Positions 26,612 to 35,433 of a stretch of 64,000 nucleotides of DNA are shown here, one piece after another; within the stretch, counting starts at the first letter, position 1, and every line of letters begins with the position of its first letter. The stretch covers positions 3,968,001 to 4,032,000 of the forward strand of contig NZ_JADBEB010000001.1 of assembly GCF_014874095.1 (NCBI RefSeq), written 5' to 3'. A model generated the notes under the pieces. It saw nothing but the letters and a program-made list of their open reading frames with translations, did not search any database and had not been told where the DNA came from. This DNA is from Plantactinospora soyae. GTDB lineage: Bacteria; Actinomycetota; Actinomycetes; Mycobacteriales; Micromonosporaceae. Made by a program: the position numbers and the translations under genes.

Positions 26612-27100
26612 TCAGGCCTGGGCGAAGCCGGTGATCCGGCGGGACGAACCCCGGCCGGGTCGCCCCGGTGCGGGAGGTACGGCACCCGGCGCGGCGGCGG
26701 CGACGGCGCGTACCAGCCAGGCGTTGACCGAGATGCCCTCGGCGGTGGCGGCCTGCTCGACGGTGTCCTTCAGGCTGTCCGGCAGGCGCAGCGTGATCCG
26801 GGCGACGTCGCCGGTCGGTTCGGTCGCCGCCGGCACCGGTACGGCCGGTTGCTCCGGCGGAACCTGGTGCACCACCAGGTCCGCCTCGCGGGCGCGCAGC
26901 CGCACCTCCACGGTTGCCCCGTCGAGCTTCGCGGTGATCTCGGCGGTGGCGTCGGCCAGCACTTCCAGCAGGCAGAGCCGGGCCGAGACGTCGAGCGAGT
27001 TGGCGAGCAGGTCCGCCGCCCGGGTGATCTCGGCTCCGCCGGGTGCGGCGGCGGCGCTGAGGTCACGGCGTAGTGCCGCGAGGTAGGGAGCCAGGTCCAT
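26612..27100 (-). CDS. Ribbon-helix-helix (HicB/Arc-like) DNA-binding protein
   Basis: 162 residues. The C-terminal part carries a ribbon-helix-helix domain, ITLRLPDSLKDTVEQAATAE followed by GISVNAWLVRAV, as in HicB-type antitoxins. The N-terminal 100 residues are an alpha/beta segment without a domain I recognise. No HicA toxin is next to it, so it is more likely a stand-alone repressor than an antitoxin. The ATG at 27100 lies inside the first of three TGACGTCA sites, so autorepression is likely. Its partner downstream is the DUF4097 gene. Start chosen because the in-frame codons upstream overlap the operator. Confidence 0.82.
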   Translation of the reverse strand: MDLAPYLAALRRDLSAAAAPGGAEITRAADLLANSLDVSARLCLLEVLADATAEITAKLDGATVEVRLRAREADLVVHQVPPEQPAVPVPAATEPTGDVARITLRLPDSLKDTVEQAATAEGISVNAWLVRAVAAAAPGAVPPAPGRPGRGSSRRITGFAQA

Positions 27101-27151
27101 GACGTCATCATGACACCATGGTGACGTCACTGGCAAGTCAGAGTGACGTCA
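27100..27151. promoter_or_regulatory. Three TGACGTCA palindromes at 22-bp spacing
   Basis: Perfect TGACGTCA octamers sit at 27100-27107, 27122-27129 and 27144-27151, exactly 22 bp apart (two helix turns), so three dimers would bind on one face of the DNA. The first covers the ATG of the ribbon-helix-helix gene. The last is about 65 bp before the thyX -10 box. Confidence 0.75.
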
Positions 27152-27217
27152 ACGCCGGTGCCGGGCGGGGCGCATCGACGCCGGCAGGGGGTCGTCGGTT
27201 CCACCAATCGGGCCGAC

Positions 27218-27223
27218 TAGAGT
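27218..27223 (+). promoter_or_regulatory. -10 box of thyX (leaderless)
   Basis: TAGAGT ends 7 nt before ATG 27231. A weak GAGGA stands between, so a very short leader is also possible. Confidence 0.5.
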
Positions 27224-27230
27224 CCGAGGA

Positions 27231-27983
27231 ATGTCGGAGATGGTGGGCCCCCAGGTCAAGGTCATCGCTTGGACGCAGTTCGAGGCGCCGGAGGACGTAC
27301 CGTGGTCGACCGACGCGGACGGCGGACAGGCCCTGGCCGAGTTCGCCGGACGGGCCTGTTACCAGTCGTGGCGTAAGCCCAACCCGGCCACCGCGACCAA
27401 TGCCGGATACCTCGCGCACATCCTGGAGGTCCAGCACCTGTCGGTGCTGGAGCACGGGACGGTGACCTTCTACTTCACCGGGGTGTCCCGCTCGTTCACC
27501 CACGAGCTGGTCCGGCACCGGCACTTCTCCTACTCCCAGCTCTCCCAGCGGTACGTGCCGGAGCGCGACGCCGCGATGGTCGAGCCCTCGGTGATCGCCG
27601 AGGACGCCGAGCTGCACAAGCGGTTCGTCGAGGCGACCGAGGCGAGCCTGCGGGCGTACAACGAACTGCTGGAGGGGCTGGAGCGTCGGTTCGCCGACGT
27701 GGAGAACCCGACGCTGCGCCGCAAGCAGGCCCGGCAGGCCGCCCGGGCGGTGCTGCCGAACGCCACCGAGACCCGGATCGTGGTCACCGGCAACTACCGC
27801 GCCTGGCGGCACTTCGTCACGATGCGGGCCTCCGAGGGCGCCGACGTCGAGATCCGTGAGCTGGCCGTGGAATGCCTGCGTCAGCTTCAGCGCGTCGCCC
27901 CGAACGTCTTCGCCGACTTCACCATCAGCGCGCTGCCCGACGGCACCGAGATCGCCACCAGCCCGTACGCCCAGCAGTCCTGA
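27231..27983 (+). CDS. thyX: FAD-dependent thymidylate synthase
   Basis: ThyX makes dTMP from dUMP using FAD, methylenetetrahydrofolate and NADPH. The signature [13 protein letters not shown] (residues 95-107, RHRx7SxR) binds the flavin and dUMP. The 250-residue length is standard, and [22 protein letters not shown] completes the active site. In actinomycetes thyX often precedes dapA, as here with a 45-nt gap, but dapA has its own -10 box. The nearby TGACGTCA array could also influence this promoter. Confidence 0.97.
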   Translation: MSEMVGPQVKVIAWTQFEAPEDVPWSTDADGGQALAEFAGRACYQSWRKPNPATATNAGYLAHILEVQHLSVLEHGTVTFYFTGVSRSFTHELVRHRHFSYSQLSQRYVPERDAAMVEPSVIAEDAELHKRFVEATEASLRAYNELLEGLERRFADVENPTLRRKQARQAARAVLPNATETRIVVTGNYRAWRHFVTMRASEGADVEIRELAVECLRQLQRVAPNVFADFTISALPDGTEIATSPYAQQS

Positions 27984-28016
27984 CCCTTCCCCGCTGGCCG
28001 GGCGGCGCGAGTCCGA

Positions 28017-28022
28017 TAGGTT
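28017..28022 (+). promoter_or_regulatory. -10 box of dapA (leaderless)
   Basis: TAGGTT ends 6 nt before ATG 28029. The surrounding GATAGGTTGT is identical to that before dapB. Confidence 0.55.
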
Positions 28023-28028
28023 GTTCGC

Positions 28029-28955
28029 ATGACCCACGACCACCCTGCCGCCACTGATCGGGCGGCACCCCGCCCGTTCGGGCGACTGCTCACCGCCATG
28101 GTGACCCCGTTCACCGCGGACGGCTCGCTCGATCTCGACGGCGCAGCCCGACTCGCGGCATATCTGGTGGACGAGCAGGGCAACGACGCACTGGTAGTGA
28201 ACGGAACCACCGGCGAATCACCGACCACCAGCGACGCGGAGAAGGAGCGGTTGGTCCGCGCGGTCGTCGAGTCGGTCGGAGGCCGGGCCCAGGTGGTCGC
28301 GGGCGTCGGCACCAACGACACCCGGCACACCATCGAGCTGGCCGGCGCCGCCGAGAAGGCCGGCGCCCACGGGCTGCTGGTGGTCACCCCTTACTACAGC
28401 AAGCCGCCCCAGGCCGGCCTGTTCGGGCACTTCACCGCCGTCGCGGACGCCACCGGCCTGCCGGTGATGCTCTACGACATCCCGCACCGCAGCGGCGTGC
28501 CGATCGCGACCGAGACGCTGTGCCGGCTCGCCGAGCACGACCGGATCGTCGCGGCCAAGGACGCCAAGGGCGACCTGGTGGCCACCTCCTGGGTGACCAG
28601 CCGTACCGACCTGGCCTTCTACTCCGGCGAGGACGCATTGACCCTGCCCGCCCTCGCGATCGGCGGGGTCGGCCTGGTCGGCACCTCCACCCACCTGACC
28701 GGGGCACTGACCAAGCAGATGATCGAGGCGTACGACCGGGGCGACCAGGCCACGGCGCTGGCCCTGCACCGCCGGCTACTGCCGCTGTTCACCGGGATCT
28801 TCCGTACCCAGGGCACCATCCTGGTCAAGGCGGCGCTGGCCGCGCACGGCCTGCCGGCCGGTACGGTACGGCCGCCGCTGGTGGACGCCACCGAGGCCGA
28901 GATCGCCCAACTGCGGGCGGACTGTGCCGACGCGGGACTGGGACTGCCGTCGTGA
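28029..28955 (+). CDS. dapA: 4-hydroxy-tetrahydrodipicolinate synthase
   Basis: DapA condenses pyruvate with aspartate semialdehyde, the first committed step to diaminopimelate and lysine. The TIM-barrel protein of 308 residues shows VNGTTGESPTTSDAEKERLVRAVVE, the catalytic tyrosine region VVTPYYSKPPQ and DIPHRSG, and the Schiff-base Lys177 in AAKDAKGD. The N-terminus contains the usual LLTAMVTPF. Start ATG 28029 agrees with the -10 box. Together with dapB at 8151 and the shared promoter motif this points to coordinated lysine/DAP control. The rnj gene follows after 126 nt. Confidence 0.97.
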   Translation: MTHDHPAATDRAAPRPFGRLLTAMVTPFTADGSLDLDGAARLAAYLVDEQGNDALVVNGTTGESPTTSDAEKERLVRAVVESVGGRAQVVAGVGTNDTRHTIELAGAAEKAGAHGLLVVTPYYSKPPQAGLFGHFTAVADATGLPVMLYDIPHRSGVPIATETLCRLAEHDRIVAAKDAKGDLVATSWVTSRTDLAFYSGEDALTLPALAIGGVGLVGTSTHLTGALTKQMIEAYDRGDQATALALHRRLLPLFTGIFRTQGTILVKAALAAHGLPAGTVRPPLVDATEAEIAQLRADCADAGLGLPS

Positions 28956-29004
28956 CCGAGAGCAACGACTCGGCCAGGCACGACGAACGAAGCGGAGCGG
29001 TGGC

Positions 29005-29085
29005 ATGAGTGGGTGCAGCGAGCGAATCGGCTGGCTCAGGTTGGCAGCTCATGACGCCGGCGAGCGAAGCGAGGCGGGGGCATGA
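29005..29085 (+). CDS. Possible 26-codon leader peptide before rnj
   Basis: An ATG-started frame of 26 codons, rich in Arg, Ala and Glu, ends in TGA overlapping the rnj ATG (ATGA). Its ribosome-site/start segment (28985-29009) is a 21/25 match to the rnj start segment (29062-29086), so it looks like a duplicated start region. It could couple translation to rnj, or be a chance reading frame. No homologue is recognised. Confidence 0.25.
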   Translation: MSGCSERIGWLRLAAHDAGERSEAGA

Positions 29086-30770
29086 GCCAGCCGGGCATTG
29101 ACCTCGAACCGCCGCCGGAACTGCCCGAGGGCGGGCTCCGGATCATTCCGCTGGGCGGGCTGGGCGCCATCGGGCGCAACATGACCGTCTTCGAGTACGA
29201 CGGCAAGCTGCTGGTGGTCGACTGCGGGGTGCTCTTCCCCGACGTCGAGCAGCCCGGCGTGGACCTGATCCTGCCGGACTTCGCACCGATCCTCGACCGG
29301 CTCGCCGACGTACAGGCGATCGTGTTGACCCACGGGCACGAGGACCACATCGGCGCGGTGCCGTACCTGCTCGCCCACAAGCCGGACATCCCACTGGTCG
29401 GCTCGGAGTTCACCCTCGCCCTGGTCGAGGCGAAGCTGGCCGAGCGGCGGATCGACCCGTACACCCTCACCGTGCGGGAGGGCGGCCGGGAGCGGCTGGG
29501 CCCGTTCGAGTGCGAGTTCTTCGCGGTCAACCACTCGATCCCGGACGCGCTGGCGGTGGCCATCCGGACCCCGGCCGGGTTGGTGCTGCACACCGGCGAC
29601 TTCAAGATGGACCAACTTCCGCTGGACGGCCGGATCACCGACCTGGCCGGGTTCGCCCGGCTCGGGGCGGAAGGCGTAGACCTGCTGCTCTCCGACTCGA
29701 CCAACGCGGAGATCCCCGGGTACGTCACCCCGGAGCGGGAGATCGGGCCGGTACTCGACTCGATCTTCGTGAAGGCGCGTGGCCGGATCATCGTCGCCTC
29801 GTTCGCCTCGCACGTGCACCGCGTCCAGCAGGTGCTGGACTCGGCGTCCGAGCACGGCCGGAAGGTGACCTTCATCGGCCGGTCGATGGTCCGGAACATG
29901 GGCATCGCCCGGGACCTCGGCCTGCTCCGGATCCAACCGGGCCTGGTCGTCGGGCTGGACGAGGCGACCGCCCTGCCACCGGACCAGATCGTGCTGATGT
30001 CGACCGGGTCGCAGGGCGAGCCGATGAGCGCGCTGGGTCGGATGGCGACCGGCGACCACCGGCACATCACGGTGGCTCCCGGCGACACGGTGGTGCTGGC
30101 CAGCTCGCTGGTTCCCGGCAACGAGACCTCGGTCTACCGGGTGATCAACCAGCTCTCCCGGGCCGGTGCGCTCGTGATCCACAAGGACGTGGCCAAGGTG
30201 CACGTCTCCGGGCACGCCCCGGCCGGCGAGCTGCTCTACCTGCTCAACGTGGTCCGGCCGAGCAACCTGCTGCCGGTGCACGGCGAGTGGCGCCACCTGC
30301 GGGCACACGCCCGGCTGGGGATTGAGTCCGGGGTTCCCGCCGATGGCGTGGTGCTCTGCGAGGACGGCGACGTCGTCGACCTGGTCGCGGGCCGGGCCAA
30401 GGTGGTGGGGCACGTCAAGAGCCGGTACGTCTACGTCGACGGGCTGGCCGTCGGCGACGTCGGCGAATCGCTCCTCACCGAACGGCGGATCCTCGGCGAC
30501 GGCGGGTTCATCTCGGCGACCGTGGTGGTCGACTCGGTCACCGGCAAGGTGGTCGGCGGACCGACCATCTCCGCCAAGGGCTTCTCGGACGACCCGGACG
30601 CGTTCAACCCGGTGATCCCGCTGATCACCGAGGCGCTCAGCCGGGCCGCCACCGAGGGCATCACCGATCCACACCAGTTGCAGCAGATCGTCCGCCGTAC
30701 GGTCGGACGCTGGGTGAACGACGCGTACCGGCGACGGCCGATGATCGTGCCGACGGTGGTCGAGGTCTGA
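29082..30770 (+). CDS. rnj: Ribonuclease J
   Basis: RNase J is a metallo-beta-lactamase/beta-CASP enzyme with endonuclease and 5'-3' exonuclease activity in mRNA and rRNA processing. The zinc motif THGHEDHIGAVPYLL is present, then HTGDFKMD with its second-site Asp, the beta-CASP block (ASFASHVHRVQQVLD) and HVSGHAPAGELLYLLNVVRPSNLLPVHGEWRHL. The 562-residue protein includes the full C-terminal domain. It follows dapA on the same strand, as in most actinomycetes. The ATG overlaps the end of a possible leader ORF. Confidence 0.96.
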   Translation: MSQPGIDLEPPPELPEGGLRIIPLGGLGAIGRNMTVFEYDGKLLVVDCGVLFPDVEQPGVDLILPDFAPILDRLADVQAIVLTHGHEDHIGAVPYLLAHKPDIPLVGSEFTLALVEAKLAERRIDPYTLTVREGGRERLGPFECEFFAVNHSIPDALAVAIRTPAGLVLHTGDFKMDQLPLDGRITDLAGFARLGAEGVDLLLSDSTNAEIPGYVTPEREIGPVLDSIFVKARGRIIVASFASHVHRVQQVLDSASEHGRKVTFIGRSMVRNMGIARDLGLLRIQPGLVVGLDEATALPPDQIVLMSTGSQGEPMSALGRMATGDHRHITVAPGDTVVLASSLVPGNETSVYRVINQLSRAGALVIHKDVAKVHVSGHAPAGELLYLLNVVRPSNLLPVHGEWRHLRAHARLGIESGVPADGVVLCEDGDVVDLVAGRAKVVGHVKSRYVYVDGLAVGDVGESLLTERRILGDGGFISATVVVDSVTGKVVGGPTISAKGFSDDPDAFNPVIPLITEALSRAATEGITDPHQLQQIVRRTVGRWVNDAYRRRPMIVPTVVEV

Positions 30771-31007
30771 TCGTCCACACCCCTGGCCGGCTGACCATCC
30801 CCTCCGGTCAGGGGTGACACCGCCTTCGGCGCTACCCCGAGGGCGGCCCGGCATCGGATCTTCCGTCCCGATGGCCACAGTTGGTACGTATTCGGCCCTT
30901 CATCGGTTCAATCGTACGGTGTGAGATTCTCCATCCCGATCGATTCATCGGTAGCCGGCTATCGCCCGTATCTCACCTCGGGCTGCCGAGGTGAAGGAGT
31001 CGATCGG

Positions 31008-32702
31008 ATGGATCGCAGTCGCGCGACGCGAAGCCGGCGTGGCACGGTAAGTCGACGAGGTACGACGGGTCGGCGGGGGATAGTGATCGGTGTGGCGGTG
31101 GCTACGGTCGCCGGCCTCGCCGCGGTCACGCTGCCGGCGCTCGCCGGGGACGATCCGGCCCAGCCGAAGGCCACCGCGCCGGCCGGCCCGGCCCGCGAGG
31201 TGCTGGAGGCGTTGCAGCGGGACCTCTCGCTGACCGAGGCGCAGGCACGGGCCCGGCTGACGAAGGAGCAGTGGGCGAGCCGGACGGCGCAGCGACTGCG
31301 TACCGAACTCGGTGCCGGCTTCGGCGGCACCTGGCTCGCCGCCGACGCCAGCCAGTTGATGGTGGGAGTGACCGACTCGGCCGGTGCCGACCGGGTCCGG
31401 GCGGCCGGGGCCGAACCGAAGATGGTGACCCGCAGCGCCCGGCAGCTCGACGCGATCAAGGCCAACCTCGACCGCCGCGCCGCCGACGCCACCCCGGACC
31501 TCGCCGGCTGGTACGTCGACGTCTCGAACAACCGGATCGTGGTCCGCGCCCAGCCCGGTGCCGAGAGCGCGGTACGGCAGTTCGTCCGGTCCAGCGGCGC
31601 GCAGGAGAGCGCGGTCCAGGTGGTCGCCTCGGCAGAGGCGCCGGTGCCGCTGATCGACATCCGGGGTGGCGACGGGTACCAGATCGACAACGCCGCCCAG
31701 TGCTCGATCGGCTTCTCGGTGGTCGGCGGCTTCGTCACAGCAGGCCACTGTGGACAGACTGGCAGCACCACCGCCGACGCGGACGGGGTCGCCCAGGGCG
31801 TGTTCCGGGCCTCGTCCTTCCCCGGTGACGACTGGGGCGTGGTGGAGACGAACGACGACTTCGTCCCGCAGCCCGTGGTCAACGACTTCGGCGGCGGCAC
31901 GCTGCCCGTCGCGGGCGCCCAGGAGGCACCGGTCGGCACCTCGGTCTGCCGGTTCGGTATCACCACCGGCGCCCGGTGTGGCGTCGTCGAGGCACTCAAC
32001 GCCACGGTGAACTACCCGGAGGGTACGGTCACCGGCCTGACCAGGACGAACGCCTGCGCCGAACCGGGTGACTCCGGCGGATCCTGGCTCTCCGGCGACC
32101 AGGCCCAGGGTGTCACCTCGGGCGGCTCCGGCGACTGCACCGTGGGCGGTACGACGTTCTTCCAGCCGTTGGCCGAGATCCTCGCCGTCAACGAACTCAC
32201 CCTGGTCACCACGGAGACCGGTCCGGCCGAGCCGGTCGACCCGCCGGCCGCCGACCCACCGGCGGCCACCGAACCGCCCGCCGCGACCGAGCCGCCAGCG
32301 GCGACCGAGCCCCCGGCCGCGACCGAGCCTCCCGCCGCGACCGAGCCCCCCGCAGCCACCGAGCCACCGGCGGCGACCCCGCCGCCCGGCTCCGAGTGCG
32401 CCCACCACAAGGTGGCCAAGTCGGCCACCCTCGGCAACGGCCACCGGCAGGTGCAGCCCGCCGGTCGATACTTCCGGGCCGGCAAGGGCCGCCAGACGGG
32501 CTGCCTGGACGGACCCGCCGGGGCCAACTTCGACCTGGTCCTGCAGAAGTGGAGCCGGGGCGGCTGGCGGACCGTCGCCGTCGCCAACGGGCCCAGCGCC
32601 GACGAGCAGCTCTCCTACAACGGCACCACCGGGTTCTACCGCTACCGGGTCGAGTCGCGGCGCGGCTCCGGCAGCTACGCCCTGGGCTTCTCGCTGAGCT
32701 GA
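31008..32702 (+). CDS. Secreted chymotrypsin-fold (S1/streptogrisin-like) protease
   Basis: 564 residues: very basic N-terminus (RSRRGTVSRRGTTGRRG), a hydrophobic signal segment ending near ALA-GDD, an alpha-lytic-protease-type propeptide (to about residue 215), and a mature protease with His247 (VTAGHC), Asp274/275 (PGDDWG) and Ser356 (EPGDSGGSW). A linker of six exact EPPAAT repeats (about 32265-32380) joins a C-terminal domain of about 100 residues of pre-peptidase or binding type (NFDLVLQKW, FYRYRVES). GAAGGAG lies 8 nt before ATG 31008. It is probably released to degrade protein outside the cell; the C-terminal domain may target it to a surface. Confidence 0.9.
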   Translation: MDRSRATRSRRGTVSRRGTTGRRGIVIGVAVATVAGLAAVTLPALAGDDPAQPKATAPAGPAREVLEALQRDLSLTEAQARARLTKEQWASRTAQRLRTELGAGFGGTWLAADASQLMVGVTDSAGADRVRAAGAEPKMVTRSARQLDAIKANLDRRAADATPDLAGWYVDVSNNRIVVRAQPGAESAVRQFVRSSGAQESAVQVVASAEAPVPLIDIRGGDGYQIDNAAQCSIGFSVVGGFVTAGHCGQTGSTTADADGVAQGVFRASSFPGDDWGVVETNDDFVPQPVVNDFGGGTLPVAGAQEAPVGTSVCRFGITTGARCGVVEALNATVNYPEGTVTGLTRTNACAEPGDSGGSWLSGDQAQGVTSGGSGDCTVGGTTFFQPLAEILAVNELTLVTTETGPAEPVDPPAADPPAATEPPAATEPPAATEPPAATEPPAATEPPAATEPPAATPPPGSECAHHKVAKSATLGNGHRQVQPAGRYFRAGKGRQTGCLDGPAGANFDLVLQKWSRGGWRTVAVANGPSADEQLSYNGTTGFYRYRVESRRGSGSYALGFSLS

Positions 32703-32786
32703 GGACGGGGCGGTCGGCGGCCTAGGTATCCGTACCCGGTCCGCCGGCCGCCCGGCTCGGTAGCCTTGCCGGCGGGAGGGCAGGCG

Positions 32787-33185
32787 ATGGGCTACCGGAT
32801 GTTGGTCACGTTGGTCCTGGTGCTGCACTTCGGCTTCCTGGCGTACCTGGTGGTCGGCGGCTTCCTGGCCTGGCGCTGGCCGCGTACCGCCTGGCTGCAC
32901 CTGGCGGCGGCGGCCTGGGCCGTACTGGTGGTCGCGGCCCGACTGGTCTGCCCGCTCACCTACGCGGAGCACTGGGCCCGGCGACGGGCCGGGGAGACCG
33001 GCGTCGGGCAGGGCTTCATCGACCGGTACATCGAGGGCGTGGTCTATCCCGAGCGGTACGCGGCACTCGCCCAGGCCCTGGTCGCGGCGCTGGTGCTGGT
33101 CTCCTGGATCGGCCTGTTCCGCCGGCTCAGGGCAGCGCGGCCACCGCGGCCGCGAAGGCGGCTCCGGTGGCGAGGGTCGCGTTGA
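32787..33185 (+). CDS. DUF2784 family small membrane protein
   Basis: 132 residues with three to four hydrophobic helices: MLVTLVLVLHFGFLAYLVVGGF, AAAAWAVLVVAARLVCPLTYAEHW and ALAQALVAALVLVSWIGLF. The conserved RLVCPLTYAE segment and the overall plan fit DUF2784. Function unknown. ATG 32787 follows GGGAGG; a TTG at 32766 in frame is unlikely. The last 59 nt, coding for a basic tail, overlap the end of the gene on the other strand. Confidence 0.78.
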   Translation: MGYRMLVTLVLVLHFGFLAYLVVGGFLAWRWPRTAWLHLAAAAWAVLVVAARLVCPLTYAEHWARRRAGETGVGQGFIDRYIEGVVYPERYAALAQALVAALVLVSWIGLFRRLRAARPPRPRRRLRWRGSR

Positions 33186-34713
33186 CCAGGATCCCGAGCT
33201 GACCAGCGGCGACGCCGTGCTCCAGGTCGGTGGTGACGTCACCGACGAGGATCAGCTCACCGTCCCCGACGTCCTGCACGTACGCCTTGGGCAGCAGCCG
33301 GTCGTGGTTCCAGGCGTTGCAGAACTCGTACGCCTCGGCGAGCCGGTCCGCCGACAGCCGACGCTCGGCAATCACCCGGGCGTGCAGGATCTCCCGCCGT
33401 TCGCCGAACCGGTGGAACTGGATCAGCGCGTCGCCCCACCGGCCGTTGACCGTACCGTCCGGGTCGACGACGTAGTGGTCCGCCCGCTCGCGCAGAACGT
33501 CGACGATCGCCGCCGTGGTGAGCGGGCCGACCAGTTCGCGGCGACCACCCGGCGGAATCTGCTCCGTCGGCGACCCCTCGTCGACCGGCCCGTCCGGTGG
33601 CAGCGCCACCACGCCCGGAACCGGCCGCTCGGCCAGCCAGCCCGCCATCCGCCCGGACTGGTGGCTGGTGCCGTTCCGGGCGTCGAACCGGCCGGCGAAG
33701 TCCTGGGCGGCGGCCAGCAGTTCGGCACCGAGGGCGGTGACAGTCAGCTCCGCGGCGAGCCGGTCGGCGTACGCCGGGCGGGGGATCGAGTGCCGCTCGA
33801 AGCCGGCCGTGGCGGCCAGCCGGCAGAGCAGGGCACCGGCGGCGGCGAACTCCATCGCCGAGCACTCGTCGTACGGGCGGTCCCACCAGGGAAGATGCCG
33901 GGCGAGGATGTCCAGGCCACGTTCGTAGTGCCCGGTCAGCGCACAGAACCGGAGGTGCTCGGCGAGGAACGGAAACGCGTCCCGTTCGTGGCGGTGTCGC
34001 CGGTAGGCCCGGACGTGCGCCTGGGCGGCGTCGTCGTACCGGCCCAGCCGCAGGTACGCCAACTGCACCGAGGCGAGGGTCCGTTCCGGCTGCTCGGGAC
34101 AGCCCAGTACGCCGGTCAGCACCGGCTGGACGATCTCGATCGCCTCGGCCCACCGCCCCCACGCGGTCAGGAGCTTGGCCTGGTTGGCCGGATCACAGCC
34201 GGCGCAGTCGCTGTTCTCGTCACGGGGCGCGTCCCGCCACTGCGCGAACCAGTGCCGGGCGGCCGACTCGTCGCCGACGTGGTCCGCGATCCGGCACCGC
34301 AGGCTGTACGCCGCGTGCGGGCTGTGCCCGCCGGACCCCAGGCGCCGCTCCAGGTCGGCGAGGGTCTCCTCGGTACGGGCCAGGCCCACCCGCGAGCTGT
34401 CGCGCAGCGCGACCACCGCCCACTTGTGGTACCAGCGCAGCAGTTCCGCCTCGGTCGGATCGAACAGCGCCGGGTCCCGGTCGAAGGCGGCGAGGCACCA
34501 CTCGAACGGAGCGAGCATCCGCCACCGTTCGGTGTGGTAGGCGTGTGCCTCGATCAGCGTGAGCCGGGCCGTGATGCCGAGGCGTACGTCCTCGGCCGCG
34601 TCCGCGTGGGCGACGATCCGGTCCAACTCAGCGATCTTGGTGTCGCCGTCCGGCAGGTCCCGGGCGTCCTCCAACGCGGAGAGCAGTTCGTCCGGGGTCA
34701 CGCGGCTTCCCAC
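33127..34713 (-). CDS. TPR-like protein with C-terminal YbjN domain
   Basis: 528 residues. The first 330 are helical repeats of tetratricopeptide type (TLASVQLAYLRLGRYDDAAQAH and similar). The last ~140 are a YbjN-type domain (FCNAWNHDRLLPKAYV, GDVTTDLEHGVAAGQLGILV). That domain is clearly homologous to the neighbouring YbjN gene (FCNSWNLDRFWPKAFV, GEVVTDLERGVTVAQLDQLV). YbjN domains have a type III secretion chaperone-like fold and are usually cytoplasmic interaction modules. GTG at 34713 is assumed; GTG 34701 is an alternative. The final 59 nt overlap the DUF2784 gene antiparallel. Function is unknown, and the pairing with the single-domain protein suggests a complex. Confidence 0.82.
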   Translation of the reverse strand: MGSRVTPDELLSALEDARDLPDGDTKIAELDRIVAHADAAEDVRLGITARLTLIEAHAYHTERWRMLAPFEWCLAAFDRDPALFDPTEAELLRWYHKWAVVALRDSSRVGLARTEETLADLERRLGSGGHSPHAAYSLRCRIADHVGDESAARHWFAQWRDAPRDENSDCAGCDPANQAKLLTAWGRWAEAIEIVQPVLTGVLGCPEQPERTLASVQLAYLRLGRYDDAAQAHVRAYRRHRHERDAFPFLAEHLRFCALTGHYERGLDILARHLPWWDRPYDECSAMEFAAAGALLCRLAATAGFERHSIPRPAYADRLAAELTVTALGAELLAAAQDFAGRFDARNGTSHQSGRMAGWLAERPVPGVVALPPDGPVDEGSPTEQIPPGGRRELVGPLTTAAIVDVLRERADHYVVDPDGTVNGRWGDALIQFHRFGERREILHARVIAERRLSADRLAEAYEFCNAWNHDRLLPKAYVQDVGDGELILVGDVTTDLEHGVAAGQLGILVNATLATGAAFAAAVAALP

Positions 34714-34816
34714 CGACGCTGGATCATGGACGTGGTCTCCTCGGGGCGGGCCGAGTTGGCGGGTGGTCGAACTGGCGGGTGGTCGAGTCGGCGGACGGTC
34801 GGTCCGGGAAGTTTAC

Positions 34817-35284
34817 TCAGGGCCGCAGCTCCGCCACGGCCTCCGACATCTGACAGCCGGTCGAGATGCCACAGCCGACCAACTGGTCGAGCTGCGCCAC
34901 GGTGACGCCGCGTTCGAGATCGGTGACGACCTCGCCACACACCCGGGCGCTTCCGTCGTCGTTGACGTGCACGAACGCCTTCGGCCAGAACCGGTCCAGG
35001 TTCCAGGAGTTGCAGAACGCGTAGAGGCCGGGCACGTCGTCGATCGAGAACCGGCTGGCCGCGATCGTACGGATCTGCAGCAGCTCGCCGGCCGTACCGA
35101 GCCGGAAGAAGTAGATGACGTTGTCGTCCCAGCGGCCGACCAGGTCACCGTCCGAATCGGTGTAGTAGGTGTAGCCACGGCCGTCCAGCACGGTGGCGAG
35201 AAGCTCGTTGGTCAACGGCTGCAGGTGTTGCGGTCGGCCACCACCGGGCAGGTCCGGCGCGTCTGACGGGTCCGGCGCGGGCAT
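34817..35284 (-). CDS. YbjN domain-containing protein
   Basis: 155 residues forming a single YbjN domain: YTYYTDSDGDLVGRWDDNV (a sequence like the YVVDPDGTVNGRWGD of the neighbour), then FCNSWNLDRFWPKAFVHV and EVVTDLERGV. ATG 35284 follows CAGGAGGG. It lies directly upstream of the TPR-YbjN gene, separated by 103 nt, so the two are probably in one operon and arose by duplication. Role unknown. Confidence 0.85.
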   Translation of the reverse strand: MPAPDPSDAPDLPGGGRPQHLQPLTNELLATVLDGRGYTYYTDSDGDLVGRWDDNVIYFFRLGTAGELLQIRTIAASRFSIDDVPGLYAFCNSWNLDRFWPKAFVHVNDDGSARVCGEVVTDLERGVTVAQLDQLVGCGISTGCQMSEAVAELRP

Positions 35285-35419
35285 GCGGGTCCCTCCTGGA
35301 CGGCTTGGGCTCTGTCCGTGATCGTATGCGGCACGGTTTGGTGCCGGTAGTCCGGTTCTCCGGGGTAATCCGCTGGTAGACACGGTGGGCAAAAGCGGGG
35401 AATCCTCGGCGGGCGCCGC

Positions 35420-35425
35420 TAACGT
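35420..35425 (+). promoter_or_regulatory. -10 box of ftsK (leaderless)
   Basis: TAACGT ends 8 nt before ATG 35434 and no ribosome site lies between, so the ftsK transcript probably begins at or next to the start codon. Confidence 0.45.
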
Positions 35426-35433
35426 GTGAACTT

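Noticed and set aside
26612-27100. HicAB toxin-antitoxin system
   Set aside because: No HicA-sized toxin gene adjoins the ribbon-helix-helix gene.
28000-28028. Lysine riboswitch before dapA or dapB
   Set aside because: The -10 boxes end 6-7 nt before the start codons, leaving no leader.
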